A DNA stretch of 64,000 nt from Lysobacterales bacterium (lineage in GTDB: Bacteria > Pseudomonadota > Gammaproteobacteria > Xanthomonadales > Xanthomonadaceae), in contig JAFLDZ010000005.1 of NCBI GenBank assembly GCA_017302135.1, positions 1-64,000 of the forward strand, in the 5' to 3' direction. Both the position numbers and the translations under genes were made by a program. Positions within the stretch are counted from its first letter, which is position 1. Every line of letters begins with the position of its first letter. The notes beneath the pieces were generated by a model. That model made no database searches and was not told the origin of the DNA. It saw only the letters and a program-made list of their open reading frames with translations. Below are positions 48,189 through 57,849 of this stretch, one piece after another.

Positions 48189-48665
48189 TCATCGCAATGC
48201 GGCCGCCAGCAGCCCGGGCAATTCGACTTCGGCAAACAACGTGCGGCCGATCAGGAAGCACACCAGCAGTCCGACGGCGCCGTTGCGCAAGACACCGCCG
48301 TAGTGGGTCACGATCTCGGCGCTGCGCGACTGCGAGAGGTACAGCGCGTAGCCGAGCGACAGCTTGATTGCGGGCAGCGCCAGCGCGGCGTATTTCACCG
48401 CCGATCCCTGCAGATATCCGTAATCGGCGGCCCCGGCGATGACCAGCACCGCCATCACGCAACCCGCCAGGCTGGCGACGATGTATCCGCTTTCGCGCAG
48501 CACGGCCGGGCTGCCGAGGGCACGCATATTGAATGCGAACCAGAGCAGTCCGATGCCGTTGCCCGCCAGCATCAGCGCCATCAGCGGCCACAGCGGATCG
48601 ACCGCGTAGCGGATCAGCCCAGTCGGGTGCGGTTCGTCGGGGATGCGGTAACGCGCGAACGCCAA
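48189..48665 (-). CDS. Hypothetical four-helix membrane protein
   Basis: 158 residues. TTG start at 48663-48665, three bases after the AAA gene's stop, with AGGGG 6 bases upstream. Four transmembrane helices are visible (about 25-45, 58-78, 85-105, 125-145). No family is named. The tight spacing on both sides marks it as part of the AAA/TPR operon. Confidence 0.7.
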   Translation of the reverse strand: MAFARYRIPDEPHPTGLIRYAVDPLWPLMALMLAGNGIGLLWFAFNMRALGSPAVLRESGYIVASLAGCVMAVLVIAGAADYGYLQGSAVKYAALALPAIKLSLGYALYLSQSRSAEIVTHYGGVLRNGAVGLLVCFLIGRTLFAEVELPGLLAAALR

Positions 48666-48668
48666 GGA

Positions 48669-50006
48669 TTACCCCTGCTTTTCGAGGAATTTCAGCACGT
48701 CGTCGTACTGCCCGCCCTGATTGGCGTAGCGCGCGTGGTTGCGCGCGCTGGTCAGCCACTCGAGCGTGGTCGGTCGGATCTGTTCCATCGCCTCGCGCAG
48801 GTGGGCCATGCCGATCTCGCTTTCCTTGCCGGAGGCGATCGACTCTTCGATCGCTTCATCGGCCGCAGTGTCGACGAGGTTGCGCAGGTCCGCGCCGGAA
48901 TGTCCGGAGGTGCGGCGGACGATATCGCGCAGATCCAGACTGTCGGCGACCGGTCGGCCGGCGAGCAGCAGTTCGAGGATGGTCTTGCGCGCATCGGCAT
49001 CCGGCGGCGGCACGAACAGCACGCGATCGAAACGTCCCGGCCTGCGGAACGCCGGGTCCACCGCCCAGGGCACGTTGGTCGCGCCGAGCACCAGCACGTG
49101 ATGGTTGTTCTGCGAGAAGCCGTCGAGCTCGGTCAGGAACTGGCTGACGACCTTGGCGGAAGTCGCTTCGCGCGCGTGCTGGCGCTTCCCGCCGATGGCT
49201 TCGATCTCGTCGAAGAAGATCACCGACGGCGCGGTGCGTCGCGCCTGCTCGAAGATTTCGTGCAGCTTGCGCTCGGATTCGCCGATGTACATGTCCAGCA
49301 CATCGGTGATCGAGATGTTGTAGAACTTCGCGCCGCATTCGCCAGCGGTGGCGCGCGCGAGCAGGGTCTTGCCGCAGCCAGGCGGGCCGTAGAGCAGGAT
49401 GCCGCCGCCGGACTGGCGCTTGAAGCGCTGGAACAGCGATGGCTTCAGGAACGGAGTGATGATGCGGCGCCGGATTTCGCGCTTGACCTCGTCGAGCCCA
49501 CCGACATCCTCGAAACGGATCCGGGTCGCCGCAGGTTCCTGGTAGCGCACCGCATCGAAGGCGGAGGTATCGTCGTTGGCGATGCTGGGCACGGCGCGCA
49601 GCCGCGCATCCGACAGCGAAATCACCTTGCCGCTGAGCTGCGAGGCGAACGCTGCATCCTCGATCGCGGGATTGAGCGCGATCGCGGCCAGATAGGCCTC
49701 CTGCGCCTCGTTGCGCCGGCCCGCGTCGAACGACAGCCGTGCTTTCGCCATCAAGGCGTCGGCGGAATCCGGCGTTGCCAGCGCCAGCAGCCTGTCGTGC
49801 TCGCCGGCATCCGCGAGCAGTCGCAGCGCGCGCTCGCGCGTGGCCTGTTCGGCGAGCAGATCATCGCCGCACAGATCGAGCGCGACGACCAGGGCTTCCG
49901 CATCCCGCTGCGCAAGACATGCGTCGAGAACGATGCCGCGCAGCGGCGCGTTCTCGGGGGTGGCGCGCAGGGCTGCGAGCAGGGCGTTCAGGGTGTCGCT
50001 GGACAT
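48669..50006 (-). CDS. AAA+ ATPase, FtsH/SpoVK-like
   Basis: 445 residues. An N-terminal helical, TPR-like region (about 1-140) precedes a single AAA+ module: Walker A GPPGCGKT (207-214), Walker B VIFFDEIEA (D266-E267), second region of homology RRPGRFDRVLFVPPPD, and a C-terminal helical lid. There is no protease domain and no membrane helix. It heads a three-gene set with a membrane protein and a TPR protein, so it may remodel a membrane complex. Start ATG 50004-50006. Confidence 0.88.
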   Translation of the reverse strand: MSSDTLNALLAALRATPENAPLRGIVLDACLAQRDAEALVVALDLCGDDLLAEQATRERALRLLADAGEHDRLLALATPDSADALMAKARLSFDAGRRNEAQEAYLAAIALNPAIEDAAFASQLSGKVISLSDARLRAVPSIANDDTSAFDAVRYQEPAATRIRFEDVGGLDEVKREIRRRIITPFLKPSLFQRFKRQSGGGILLYGPPGCGKTLLARATAGECGAKFYNISITDVLDMYIGESERKLHEIFEQARRTAPSVIFFDEIEAIGGKRQHAREATSAKVVSQFLTELDGFSQNNHHVLVLGATNVPWAVDPAFRRPGRFDRVLFVPPPDADARKTILELLLAGRPVADSLDLRDIVRRTSGHSGADLRNLVDTAADEAIEESIASGKESEIGMAHLREAMEQIRPTTLEWLTSARNHARYANQGGQYDDVLKFLEKQG

Positions 50007-50032
50007 GAGGGGTCGCCGTCTTTCCGATGGGT

Positions 50033-52057
50033 TCAGCGCCAGATCGACAGCTGTTCGGTGTCCGCGACCTGCATCGCATTGCCGGTCTTGCAGGCGAAGG
50101 CTTTGCCGAGCGCCGGAAGCTGCATCGCCGGCACGTTCGCGCGCCATTGCCCGGGCGGATAGGCCGAGAATGCAGCGTGAGTGCTGGCTGCCTGCGGCGA
50201 CAGCTGCTGCGCCCACAGTCGCCCCCAGCCGCGGAAGAACTGCTGTTGATTCGCGGCAGTGGCCTGCGGTTCGGCTTTTTCGTAGGCGGCCCAGGCCAGT
50301 TCGAGACCCGAAAGATCGATCGCGCTCCCGTCGCGCATGCGCGCGCCGTCGATCTTCAGCGCGGCGTTGCCCGGATAGGCGAAGCGGCCGTAGATGCCCG
50401 AAAGTGGTGCGATCCGCGCATCCCATGCGGCTGCGGTGGCCGGCGACCACCAGTCGCGCAGCGTGCCGGTGGCATCGATCCTTCGGCCCTTGGCATCGAC
50501 TGCGCGGCTCAGTTCGTGGCCGATCATCGCGCCGAAGCTGCCGTACTGCGCGGGCAGCGGCTGGCCCATGTCGAGCACCGGCGATTGCAGTACCGCCGCG
50601 GTGACGAAGATCCGGTTGTGCGCGAGGTCGTAGCCCAGCGCGGGATATTGCGGCAGCACGTCCCAGCGGCGGTCGGCATTGGCGCGACCGATGCGCTTCA
50701 TTTCCTCGCGATGGTGCCAGGTCGATGCGATCAGGATATTGCCGCCGAAACTGCCACGACCCATCGGTTGCACCGAGAAGTCCAGATCGCTGCGCGGCTT
50801 GCCGATTTCGATCTTCACGCGGTCCAGCTTCGCTCTCGCTTCGATCTTGGTCTGCGCGTCCATCCAGGTATTGCGTTCGATCGCGTTGCCCAGGGACTCC
50901 CTGACGCTGCGGGAGATCGTGTCGGCGCGTTCGCGGGTGGCGTCGGGCAGATGCCGTGCGACGTATTCCTGCGCCAGCATCGCGCCGGCCGACGCGTTGA
51001 TCGCGTCCAGCACCTGGCGCCAGCGCGGCGCGGGCTCATCTTCGCCGCGCAGCAGGCGGCCGCGGAATTCGTGGTCGGCGTCGCGCCACTGCTTGCTCAG
51101 GTAGGGCGCCATCGTGTTGCCGACATGGAAGCGCAGATAGGCCTGCCACTGCGCCGGCTTCAGGCTGCCGGCGAGTTTGTCGATCTGTGCGAACAGGGCG
51201 GCGTCGGCCATCGACACCTGTTCCGCAGTCACGCCCTGCGCTTTGAGGAAGGCGGCCAACTGCAGGTTGCGGTACTTCTTCGAGAAATCCTTGGTCGGCA
51301 CCGGGCTGTAGTTGGCCCGCAGGCCCTGCAGTTCGGCCTGCGTCTTCGACAGACGGGCGATCCGGGTTTCGAGGTCGATCACGAGCTGCGCTTCGCCGGC
51401 GACTTTCGCCTGCGGCGTGCCCGACAGCGCGAGGATCCTCTGCACATGGCCGTTGTAGCGGCCGAGCAAAGCGCGGGCATCGGCGTCGGTGCGGGTATAG
51501 AACGTGGGGTCGGGCAGGCCCAGACCGCCCTGGGTGAAGTAGCCGAAGTAGGTATCGAGGTTCTTGAGATCGATGTCCGAGGTGAAGTTGAACGCCACCG
51601 GGATGCCGACCTGGTGCAGCGCCGCGATCGCCGGGGCCACGTCCTGCGGTTTCTTGATCGCACCGATGCGCGCCAGCAGCGGTGCGATCGGCGCGGCGCC
51701 GTCGCGATCCACGGCGGCTTCGTCGAGGCCGCTGGCCCAGAAATCGCCGAGCAGCTTCTGTACCGGCGTCTGCGGCGATGTCGCAGCGGCTTCGAGCAGA
51801 TCGCGCTGTTGCTGCTGCGCGCGTGCCGCCAGTTCGCCGAGCGCGCTGACGCTGCCTTCGGCCGGGACCGGATGCGATTTCAGCCAGTCCGCATTGGCGA
51901 AGGCGTAGAGATCGGTGCAGCCGGTCGCGGCGGGCGCGGCCTTGGGCGCGGGCGCTGCGGGCTTGCGCTTCTTGGCGGCGTCCGCATGCGGCGCAGCGAT
52001 CGCGATCACCAGACAGAGGACAAGCGCGGAGGGGCGCAGGACGGGCAGGGTCGGCAT
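50033..52057 (-). CDS. M13-family metallopeptidase homologue lacking zinc ligands
   Basis: 674 residues. A signal peptide (LVLCLVIAIAAPHADA) and a full-length M13 (neprilysin) fold are seen, but the zinc motif is H514-E-L-S-R518 where HExxH is expected. The region that should read GENIAD is GSAIDLSG, so the third ligand glutamate is missing, and the late HxPxxxR motif reads YPPGQWR. The paralogue at 60588-62702 keeps all of these. The fold is complete and in frame, so it is a pseudoenzyme rather than a decaying gene. Start ATG 52055-52057. Confidence 0.9.
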   Translation of the reverse strand: MPTLPVLRPSALVLCLVIAIAAPHADAAKKRKPAAPAPKAAPAATGCTDLYAFANADWLKSHPVPAEGSVSALGELAARAQQQQRDLLEAAATSPQTPVQKLLGDFWASGLDEAAVDRDGAAPIAPLLARIGAIKKPQDVAPAIAALHQVGIPVAFNFTSDIDLKNLDTYFGYFTQGGLGLPDPTFYTRTDADARALLGRYNGHVQRILALSGTPQAKVAGEAQLVIDLETRIARLSKTQAELQGLRANYSPVPTKDFSKKYRNLQLAAFLKAQGVTAEQVSMADAALFAQIDKLAGSLKPAQWQAYLRFHVGNTMAPYLSKQWRDADHEFRGRLLRGEDEPAPRWRQVLDAINASAGAMLAQEYVARHLPDATRERADTISRSVRESLGNAIERNTWMDAQTKIEARAKLDRVKIEIGKPRSDLDFSVQPMGRGSFGGNILIASTWHHREEMKRIGRANADRRWDVLPQYPALGYDLAHNRIFVTAAVLQSPVLDMGQPLPAQYGSFGAMIGHELSRAVDAKGRRIDATGTLRDWWSPATAAAWDARIAPLSGIYGRFAYPGNAALKIDGARMRDGSAIDLSGLELAWAAYEKAEPQATAANQQQFFRGWGRLWAQQLSPQAASTHAAFSAYPPGQWRANVPAMQLPALGKAFACKTGNAMQVADTEQLSIWR

Positions 52058-52152
52058 CGTGGCGGCGGTCCTTTTTGGAGTCGCCGCAGTGTAGCAAGGG
52101 TACACGGGGGCTCGAACCCGCCTGCGTCACGTTCCGCAGGCCGTGCACGCTG

Positions 52153-52716
52153 TCAGGGCGATGGTATCGCCCGGTCCGCGAGGCTGCGCTGCGGTATCCG
52201 CCGCAATTTCGAGGTGTCGTAGCCCAGCGCGCGCAGGCGTTCGACGTGTGCGGTGTAGTCGGACTCGCTGATCTGCGGGGTGCGGGCCATGATCCAGGCA
52301 TAGTCGCGCGCCGTGCGGCCGATGATGGTCTGGGTGTAGTCGTCGTCGAGATGAACGATCACGTACTCGGCCTTGATCGGCCAGATGAACTGCATGCCCC
52401 AGACCGCGTTGTTGGTGCCTGCGCGCACGCTGCCGACCGGGCGCATGGTGTCGATGGGTGCATCGAAGCTGCCCTTGCGCTGCCGGAACGTGGTCTGGAT
52501 CTTTCCGTCCTCGCGCAATGCATAGGATTCGACCGCATCGTAGGACTTGCGCTCGAGGAAAGTGGGGATATTCGCGATCACGTACCAGTCGCCCATGAAG
52601 CGCGGCAGATCGACGTTCGCGACCGGAGGGATCGGGGTCTTGCCGTTGGCATTGAAGGCGGACAAGGCGATGGCTCCCAGCGTGGTGAACAGAATGGCGA
52701 GGATGCTTTTCTTCAT
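52153..52716 (-). CDS. blc: Bacterial lipocalin
   Basis: 187 residues. A signal sequence (SILAILFTTLGAIALSA) is followed by the lipocalin hallmark GDWYVIANIPT (G-x-W motif), a beta-barrel and the conserved end YTAHVERLRALGYDTSKL. E. coli Blc is an outer-membrane lipoprotein; here no lipobox cysteine is present, so it is more likely soluble in the periplasm. Lipocalins bind fatty acids or lysophospholipids. It overlaps the methyltransferase upstream by 4 bases. Start ATG 52714-52716 with GGAGCGGG upstream. Confidence 0.9.
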   Translation of the reverse strand: MKKSILAILFTTLGAIALSAFNANGKTPIPPVANVDLPRFMGDWYVIANIPTFLERKSYDAVESYALREDGKIQTTFRQRKGSFDAPIDTMRPVGSVRAGTNNAVWGMQFIWPIKAEYVIVHLDDDYTQTIIGRTARDYAWIMARTPQISESDYTAHVERLRALGYDTSKLRRIPQRSLADRAIPSP

Positions 52717-53828
52717 GATCCCGCTCCAGCGGCCGATAACGGTGTGTCGTGCTTTGCGAAACGGTAGTGCGCCACCAGCCATTCCTGGCCATCGGCGTAG
52801 CCGAACATCTCGGCGCAGGCCATCCAGAACATGCGCCAGCGCTGGAACCACAGCGATGCGGTCGCTTCACCGTAGGCTTCGCGCATCACTGCCATGACTT
52901 CGTCGCGCGCGGCATCCTGATTCTGCAGCCAATGGTTGGCGGTGCGCTGGTAGTGGGTGCCGTCGACGTGCCAGCGTTGTTCCGTGTTCAGATCGCGCTG
53001 GAACCACAGCAGAGTGTCCGATGCCGGCATCAGCCCGCCGGTGAAGAAATGCCGACCCATCCAGTTGCTTTCGTCTTCGGTCTCGAACGGATACATCAGG
53101 GTCTTGTGCGCGAAAATGTGGACGAAGAGTTTGCCGCCGGGCTTGAGCCAACCTGAAATGTTGCCCAGCAGTGTCTCGTAGTTGCGCATGTGCTCGAACA
53201 TCTCGATCGATACGCAGCGGTCGAACTGTGCGGCGTCGAGCTGCAGCCGGTTCACATCGCAGGTGATGATCTTCACGTGGTCGAAACCGCGCGCACGGCA
53301 TTGCGCCTCGATGTATTCGCGCTGCGGGCGCGAATTCGAGATCGCGGTGATACTCGCGCCGGGGAAGCGCTCCGCCATCCACAGCGTCAGCGAACCCCAG
53401 CCGCAGCCCAGTTCGAGGATCTGCTGGCCATCGGCCAGCTCCGCGCGCTCGCCGTACAGCGCCAGCATCGCTTCTTCGGCCTGATCCAGCGTTTCGCTGC
53501 CGCGCGGGTAGTAGGCGCAGGAGTATTTCAGACGCTTGCCCAGGCACAGCTTGAAGAATGCGGGCGGCAGCTCGTAATGCTGGGCATTGGCGGCATCGGT
53601 GTGGATCGCCACCGGGCTGTCGCGCAGTTGTTCGATCCGTTGCTGGAAGCGCGCAGCCTGTGTGTCCAGACCGCCGTCGAGTTCGGTCTTCAGCCGGTCT
53701 TCGCACTGACGGCGGATACCGTAGCGCAGCACCGCGTCGGGCAGCAGGCCGCGTTCGGCCAGACCGATCAACCCGGGGCCTGCGGCATCGTGGGCGAGTT
53801 CGTTGGGCATTGCGGCGGTCTCGTTCAT
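52713..53828 (-). CDS. CFA-family SAM-dependent methyltransferase
   Basis: 371 residues. A SAM-binding core ILELGCGWGSLT with ITAISNSRPQREYI and the SIEMFEHMRNYE block place it in the cyclopropane-synthase family, but closer to coclaurine-N-methyltransferase-like members than to the CFA synthase at 54399-55730. It begins ten bases after the DUF2878 gene. Its substrate may be a modified acyl chain or another lipid. Start ATG 53826-53828; overlaps the lipocalin start by 4 bases. Confidence 0.88.
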   Translation of the reverse strand: MNETAAMPNELAHDAAGPGLIGLAERGLLPDAVLRYGIRRQCEDRLKTELDGGLDTQAARFQQRIEQLRDSPVAIHTDAANAQHYELPPAFFKLCLGKRLKYSCAYYPRGSETLDQAEEAMLALYGERAELADGQQILELGCGWGSLTLWMAERFPGASITAISNSRPQREYIEAQCRARGFDHVKIITCDVNRLQLDAAQFDRCVSIEMFEHMRNYETLLGNISGWLKPGGKLFVHIFAHKTLMYPFETEDESNWMGRHFFTGGLMPASDTLLWFQRDLNTEQRWHVDGTHYQRTANHWLQNQDAARDEVMAVMREAYGEATASLWFQRWRMFWMACAEMFGYADGQEWLVAHYRFAKHDTPLSAAGAGS

Positions 53829-53838
53829 CGTGTGCGGT

Positions 53839-54402
53839 TCATCCGTGCGCGGTTCGAATAGGCAGGGCGGTTGGCTCGGACCAGCGTCGTGCGAGGGTCG
53901 TCAGCAGCGTCATCGCCAACCCCCAGCCCACTGCAAGCGTCGACAGCGCCATCCAGCGCGGCTCGGCAAGGACGATCGCTTGCCAGCCGCGAGAGGCGCC
54001 GAGGTAGGCGAGCGGCCCACCGATCGCACCGAACAGCAGTGCGACCACCGGACGCCGCAGCAGGAACGTCATCGAGTGGCGCAGGGTCAGCGCAAACGAT
54101 GCCCACATCGCGAGAATCCACAGCGGTGCGCCGTCCGGTGTCAGCGTCATCTGGTTCGCGGCATAGCGCGCAAACTCCGAGGTAGCGATGGTGCCGTCGA
54201 GCGACGCACCGATCAGGATTGCGATCATCAACAGTTTGAAATCGGCCGTTCGCCCGGTGCGGTCCTGCCGCGCAAGCGCGAAATGCAGCGGCACGAAGAT
54301 CGCCGCTGCGATCACGTCCGGCCACCAAAGCCCGCGTCCGGCGCCGATCACCGCGCTGAACCAGACGATCTGATAGCCGATGAGATTGGCCCAGAACGTC
54401 AT
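53839..54402 (-). CDS. DUF2878 membrane protein
   Basis: 187 residues with about six transmembrane helices. This family of unknown function typically sits beside CFA synthase, DUF1365 and FAD oxidase genes. The start ATG (54400-54402) overlaps the stop of the CFA gene by 4 bases; the longer frame upstream was rejected as the reverse of that gene. It may help present or export the modified lipid (inference). Confidence 0.88.
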   Translation of the reverse strand: MTFWANLIGYQIVWFSAVIGAGRGLWWPDVIAAAIFVPLHFALARQDRTGRTADFKLLMIAILIGASLDGTIATSEFARYAANQMTLTPDGAPLWILAMWASFALTLRHSMTFLLRRPVVALLFGAIGGPLAYLGASRGWQAIVLAEPRWMALSTLAVGWGLAMTLLTTLARRWSEPTALPIRTAHG

Positions 54403-55730
54403 GCCTGCAGCTCGCTGCGCGCGGCGGGTTCGCGCGTCAATTCGGGCATCGGTGCGGGCGTGAGGTGGCCGGGTCTGGCCATCAACAGCTGCGCCACGCC
54501 GATCGAACGCTCGCGGAAGCCACCTTCGCAATAGGCGAGATAGAACTCCCACATCGCGATGAAGCGGTCGTCGAAGCCCTGCGCGCGCACCTCCGGCAGC
54601 GCAGTCAGGAAACGATGCCGCCAGGCTTCCAGCGTGCGCGCATACGACAGTCCGAAATCCTCCAGTTGGATCAGCGCCAGATCGCTGGCGCGACTTTTGG
54701 CGGACACCATCGCTGCGATCGATGGAATGAAGCTGCCCGGAAACACGTGGCGCTTGATGAAATCGACCGAATGCAGCGCTTGTTCGTAGCGATGGTCTTC
54801 GATGGTGATCGCCTGCACCAGGGCGAGGCCATCCGGCTTCAGCAGCGAGCCGAGCTTGCCGAAATAAGTGTCCAGATACTGTGCGCCGATGGCTTCGACC
54901 ATCTCGATCGACACCAGCTTGTCGTAGCTGCCGGTGAGGTCGCGATAGTCCTCCAGCAGCAGGGTCACCCGATGCTCCAGCCCGGCGTCCGCCACCCGCT
55001 GTGCGGCCAGTGCGTGCTGTTCGCGGGAAATGGTCGTCGTGGTGACGCGGCAACCGTAGCGCCGCGCGGCATACAGCGCGAAGCCGCCCCAGCCGGTGCC
55101 GATCTCGATCACGTGATCGTCCGGCTTCAGATCGAGCTTGCGGCAGATGCGATCGAGCTTGCGCGTCGACGCTTCGTCGAGGCTGTCCTCTTCGCCGGCC
55201 CAGATGCCCGAGGAATACATCAGGTCCGGCGAGAGGAACAGTTGGAAGAATTCGTTGCCGAGGTCGTAATGCGCGGAGATATTGCGGCGACTGCCCGTGC
55301 GCGTATTGCGACGCAGCGCGTGCCACGCGCGCATCAAGAGGCCGCCGAGCCGGGCGGGGCCGGTCTCCATGCCATCGAGCAGATCGCGATTGCGTATCAG
55401 CAGGCGAACCAGCGCGACCAGGCCGTCCGAACCCGAGCCCACCACTTCGCAGCGCCACTGGCCGTCCATGTACGATTCGCCGGCACCGACGCTGCCGTTG
55501 GCGGCGACCGCGCGGTAAAAGCCGGGATGCTCCACGTCGATGCGGATGTCCAGATCGCAGTCGCGGTCGGCCGGTTCGCCGAGTTCTACCGTTCCCAGTG
55601 CATCGCGCAGTTGCACCCGACCGTGGCGCAACTGCGCCATCTGCGCGATCAGCCTTCGACGCAGGAACCGGTCGAAGGGCCCGAATTCGGCGCGCGCATC
55701 GTCGAGCGCAGGCTTGGCGATCCCGTTCAT
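54399..55730 (-). CDS. cfa: Cyclopropane-fatty-acyl-phospholipid synthase
   Basis: 443 residues. Transfers a methylene group from SAM to the cis double bond of phospholipid acyl chains, or in related enzymes a methyl branch. An N-terminal helical domain precedes VIEIGTGWGGFALYAA (SAM site), the ISAHYDLGNEFFQLFL block and the conserved VSIEMVEAIG with FIPSIAAM. Overlaps with DUF1365 and DUF2878 by 4 bases on each side. Confidence 0.93.
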   Translation of the reverse strand: MNGIAKPALDDARAEFGPFDRFLRRRLIAQMAQLRHGRVQLRDALGTVELGEPADRDCDLDIRIDVEHPGFYRAVAANGSVGAGESYMDGQWRCEVVGSGSDGLVALVRLLIRNRDLLDGMETGPARLGGLLMRAWHALRRNTRTGSRRNISAHYDLGNEFFQLFLSPDLMYSSGIWAGEEDSLDEASTRKLDRICRKLDLKPDDHVIEIGTGWGGFALYAARRYGCRVTTTTISREQHALAAQRVADAGLEHRVTLLLEDYRDLTGSYDKLVSIEMVEAIGAQYLDTYFGKLGSLLKPDGLALVQAITIEDHRYEQALHSVDFIKRHVFPGSFIPSIAAMVSAKSRASDLALIQLEDFGLSYARTLEAWRHRFLTALPEVRAQGFDDRFIAMWEFYLAYCEGGFRERSIGVAQLLMARPGHLTPAPMPELTREPAARSELQA

Positions 55731-56527
55731 TTCGTACCTCGGACAGACAGTATTTTGTCAGGATGGTCGTAGACCGGATTGCGCTTGAGCCACAGACGCA
55801 GCGCCTGCCAATGGATCGCGCCGACCACCTGCGCGGTCATCAGCGGATAACGCCAGAGCACGCGCCGCAGCGATGCCGCATCCAGCGGCCTGCGTTCCAG
55901 ATGCAGGGTCGCGTCGAACTCGCGTTCGCCGTCGCGGATCACGTCCATGCGCACGTGCAGATCCTTGCCGGGCAGGGTGAAGCGCCAGTCGTAGCTGCGC
56001 GCCATGCCGATGAACGGCGAGACGTGGAACCGTTTGTCGAACGACCAGTGCCGTGCGCGGCCGTGGATTTCAGCGGATTCTCCGTCTGCGGATTCGATCG
56101 GGAGCACATAGGCGTGACGTTCTTTCCAAGGAGTGTTGGTGATTTCAGCGACGATGCAATCGAGAGTGACGCCGTCGGCGGCGTAGCAGTAGTAGAAACT
56201 CACCGGATTGAAGGCGAGCCCGGCGTAGCGCAGATGGGTCAGGAGACGGATCGGACCCTGCGGGCGGCGGCCAAGCGCATCTCCCGCGCGCTCGCGCACC
56301 GCATCGCCGAGCGGCTGTTCGGGATCGCCGAGATAGTCGCTGCGCCTGAATTCGGCCAGGTTGCGGTGCTTCGCCGACCACAGCCAGCGGTGATCGAACA
56401 CGCGATCGACTTCGTCCAGATCCAGATACAGCTGCGCCATGCGGTAGCGGAACGCATGCGGGTGCGGCAGGTGACGTCGATGCCGCACGACGCCTTCGTA
56501 GACGGCACTGGCGAGCGGCGCGTTCAT
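55727..56527 (-). CDS. DUF1365-family protein
   Basis: 266 residues. Family blocks at about 95-130 (NPVSFYYCYAADGV, VAEITNTPWKERHAYVL) and later FHVSPFIGM are clear. No membrane helix. DUF1365 is found beside FAD oxidase and CFA genes in many bacteria and is of unknown activity. ATG 56525-56527 overlaps the oxidase stop by 4 bases. The earlier start was rejected as it lies within that gene. Confidence 0.9.
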   Translation of the reverse strand: MNAPLASAVYEGVVRHRRHLPHPHAFRYRMAQLYLDLDEVDRVFDHRWLWSAKHRNLAEFRRSDYLGDPEQPLGDAVRERAGDALGRRPQGPIRLLTHLRYAGLAFNPVSFYYCYAADGVTLDCIVAEITNTPWKERHAYVLPIESADGESAEIHGRARHWSFDKRFHVSPFIGMARSYDWRFTLPGKDLHVRMDVIRDGEREFDATLHLERRPLDAASLRRVLWRYPLMTAQVVGAIHWQALRLWLKRNPVYDHPDKILSVRGTK

Positions 56528-57849
56528 GCGACGGCCTGCGTTTCGACGGACGTTTTCGGCGCGGATGCTGCTGCGCTGTTCTGTGCTGTCGGCCCCCAAT
56601 CCACGCCCAATGCGCGGGCCACTTCGACGGCGCTGCGCATGCCGTCTTCATGGAAACCCCAGCCCCAGTAGGCGCCTGCGAACCAGGTGCGACGCTGGCC
56701 CTGGATTTCGGCCTTGCGCGACTGCGCAGCGACCGAAGCATGGCTGTACACCGGATGCTGATAGCGCAGGCGACGCAGGATTTTCGCCGGATCGATGGCG
56801 TCGGTGCGGTTGAGCGTGACCACGAACGGCTCGGGCGATGCGATGTTCTGCAGCAGGCTCATGCAGTAGCTGACCGTGCAGACGTCGGCGGGGTCGCGCG
56901 GGATTGTCGCGTTCCACGCGGCCCATGCGTTGCGTCGTCGCGGCAACAGCGAGGCATCGGTATGCAGCACCGTGTCGTTGTCCTGATACGGCATGGCGCC
57001 CAGGATCGAACGCTCGGCGTCGCTGGCGTCGCTCAACAGCCGCAGCGACTGGTCGCTGTGGCAGGCCAGTACGATCTGATCGAAACGTTCGGCGCCGTTG
57101 TCGGTGAAGATGGTCGCGCCATCGCTGTCACGCAGGATCATCCGCACCGGCGTGCCCAGTCGCTCCTGCACGCCCCAGCGCGCGCGCATCGCATGCACAT
57201 AGCGGCTGGAGCCGCCGCGCACCACGCGCCACTGCGGCCGGTCGCTGACCTGCAGCATCTGGTGATTGGCCATGAATTGCAGCAGATATCTGGCCGGGAA
57301 CGACAGGATCCGCGCCGATGGCGACGACCACAGCGCCGAGGCCATCGGCACCAGATGTTCGTCGCGGAACATCGTGCCGTAGCCGTTCTGCGCAAGGTAA
57401 TCGCCGAGCGTCGGGCCTTCGCCGGGCAGCGACAGCAGCGCCGGCGCTTCGCGGTAGAACCGGAACAGATCGCGGAGCATGCCCCAGAAGCGCGGCGAAA
57501 CCAGGTTGCGGCGCTGGCAGAACAGGCCATCGAGGTTCGTGGCGTTGTATTCCAGCCCGCTCGCCTCGTTGCGTACCGAGAAACTCATCGTGGTCGGCTG
57601 CGATTCCACGCCGAGTTCCGAAAACAGCGCGCTCAGCAGCGGATAGTGCGCAGGGTTGTGGACGATGAAGCCGCTGTCGACGGCGTATCGCCGGCCGTGC
57701 AGTTCGATGTCGTGGGTATGCGTGTGGCCGCCCAGATAGTCGTTGGCCTCGAACAGCACGACTTCGTGTCGTTCTGACCCTTTCCGCTGCGAAAGCAGCC
57801 AGGCCGAAGCCAATCCGGCGATACCCGAGCCGATCACCGCGATACGCAT
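56524..57849 (-). CDS. NAD(P)/FAD-binding amine-oxidase-family protein
   Basis: 441 residues. Dinucleotide-binding VIGSGIAGLASAW at the N-terminus, then GGHTHT and a C-terminal FAGAYWGWGFHEDGM block. Members of this family beside DUF1365 and CFA genes are thought to oxidise acyl lipids, but the reaction is not established for this group. The first Met is 57847-57849, sharing one base with the desaturase stop. Cytoplasmic. Confidence 0.9.
   Translation of the reverse strand: MRIAVIGSGIAGLASAWLLSQRKGSERHEVVLFEANDYLGGHTHTHDIELHGRRYAVDSGFIVHNPAHYPLLSALFSELGVESQPTTMSFSVRNEASGLEYNATNLDGLFCQRRNLVSPRFWGMLRDLFRFYREAPALLSLPGEGPTLGDYLAQNGYGTMFRDEHLVPMASALWSSPSARILSFPARYLLQFMANHQMLQVSDRPQWRVVRGGSSRYVHAMRARWGVQERLGTPVRMILRDSDGATIFTDNGAERFDQIVLACHSDQSLRLLSDASDAERSILGAMPYQDNDTVLHTDASLLPRRRNAWAAWNATIPRDPADVCTVSYCMSLLQNIASPEPFVVTLNRTDAIDPAKILRRLRYQHPVYSHASVAAQSRKAEIQGQRRTWFAGAYWGWGFHEDGMRSAVEVARALGVDWGPTAQNSAAASAPKTSVETQAVA

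Noticed and set aside
52080..52125. A T-arm-like stretch (GGGTTCGAGCCCCCG on the minus strand) downstream of the lipocalin gene
   Set aside because: The stem does not pair as a T-arm and no other tRNA part is present, so it is probably chance similarity.
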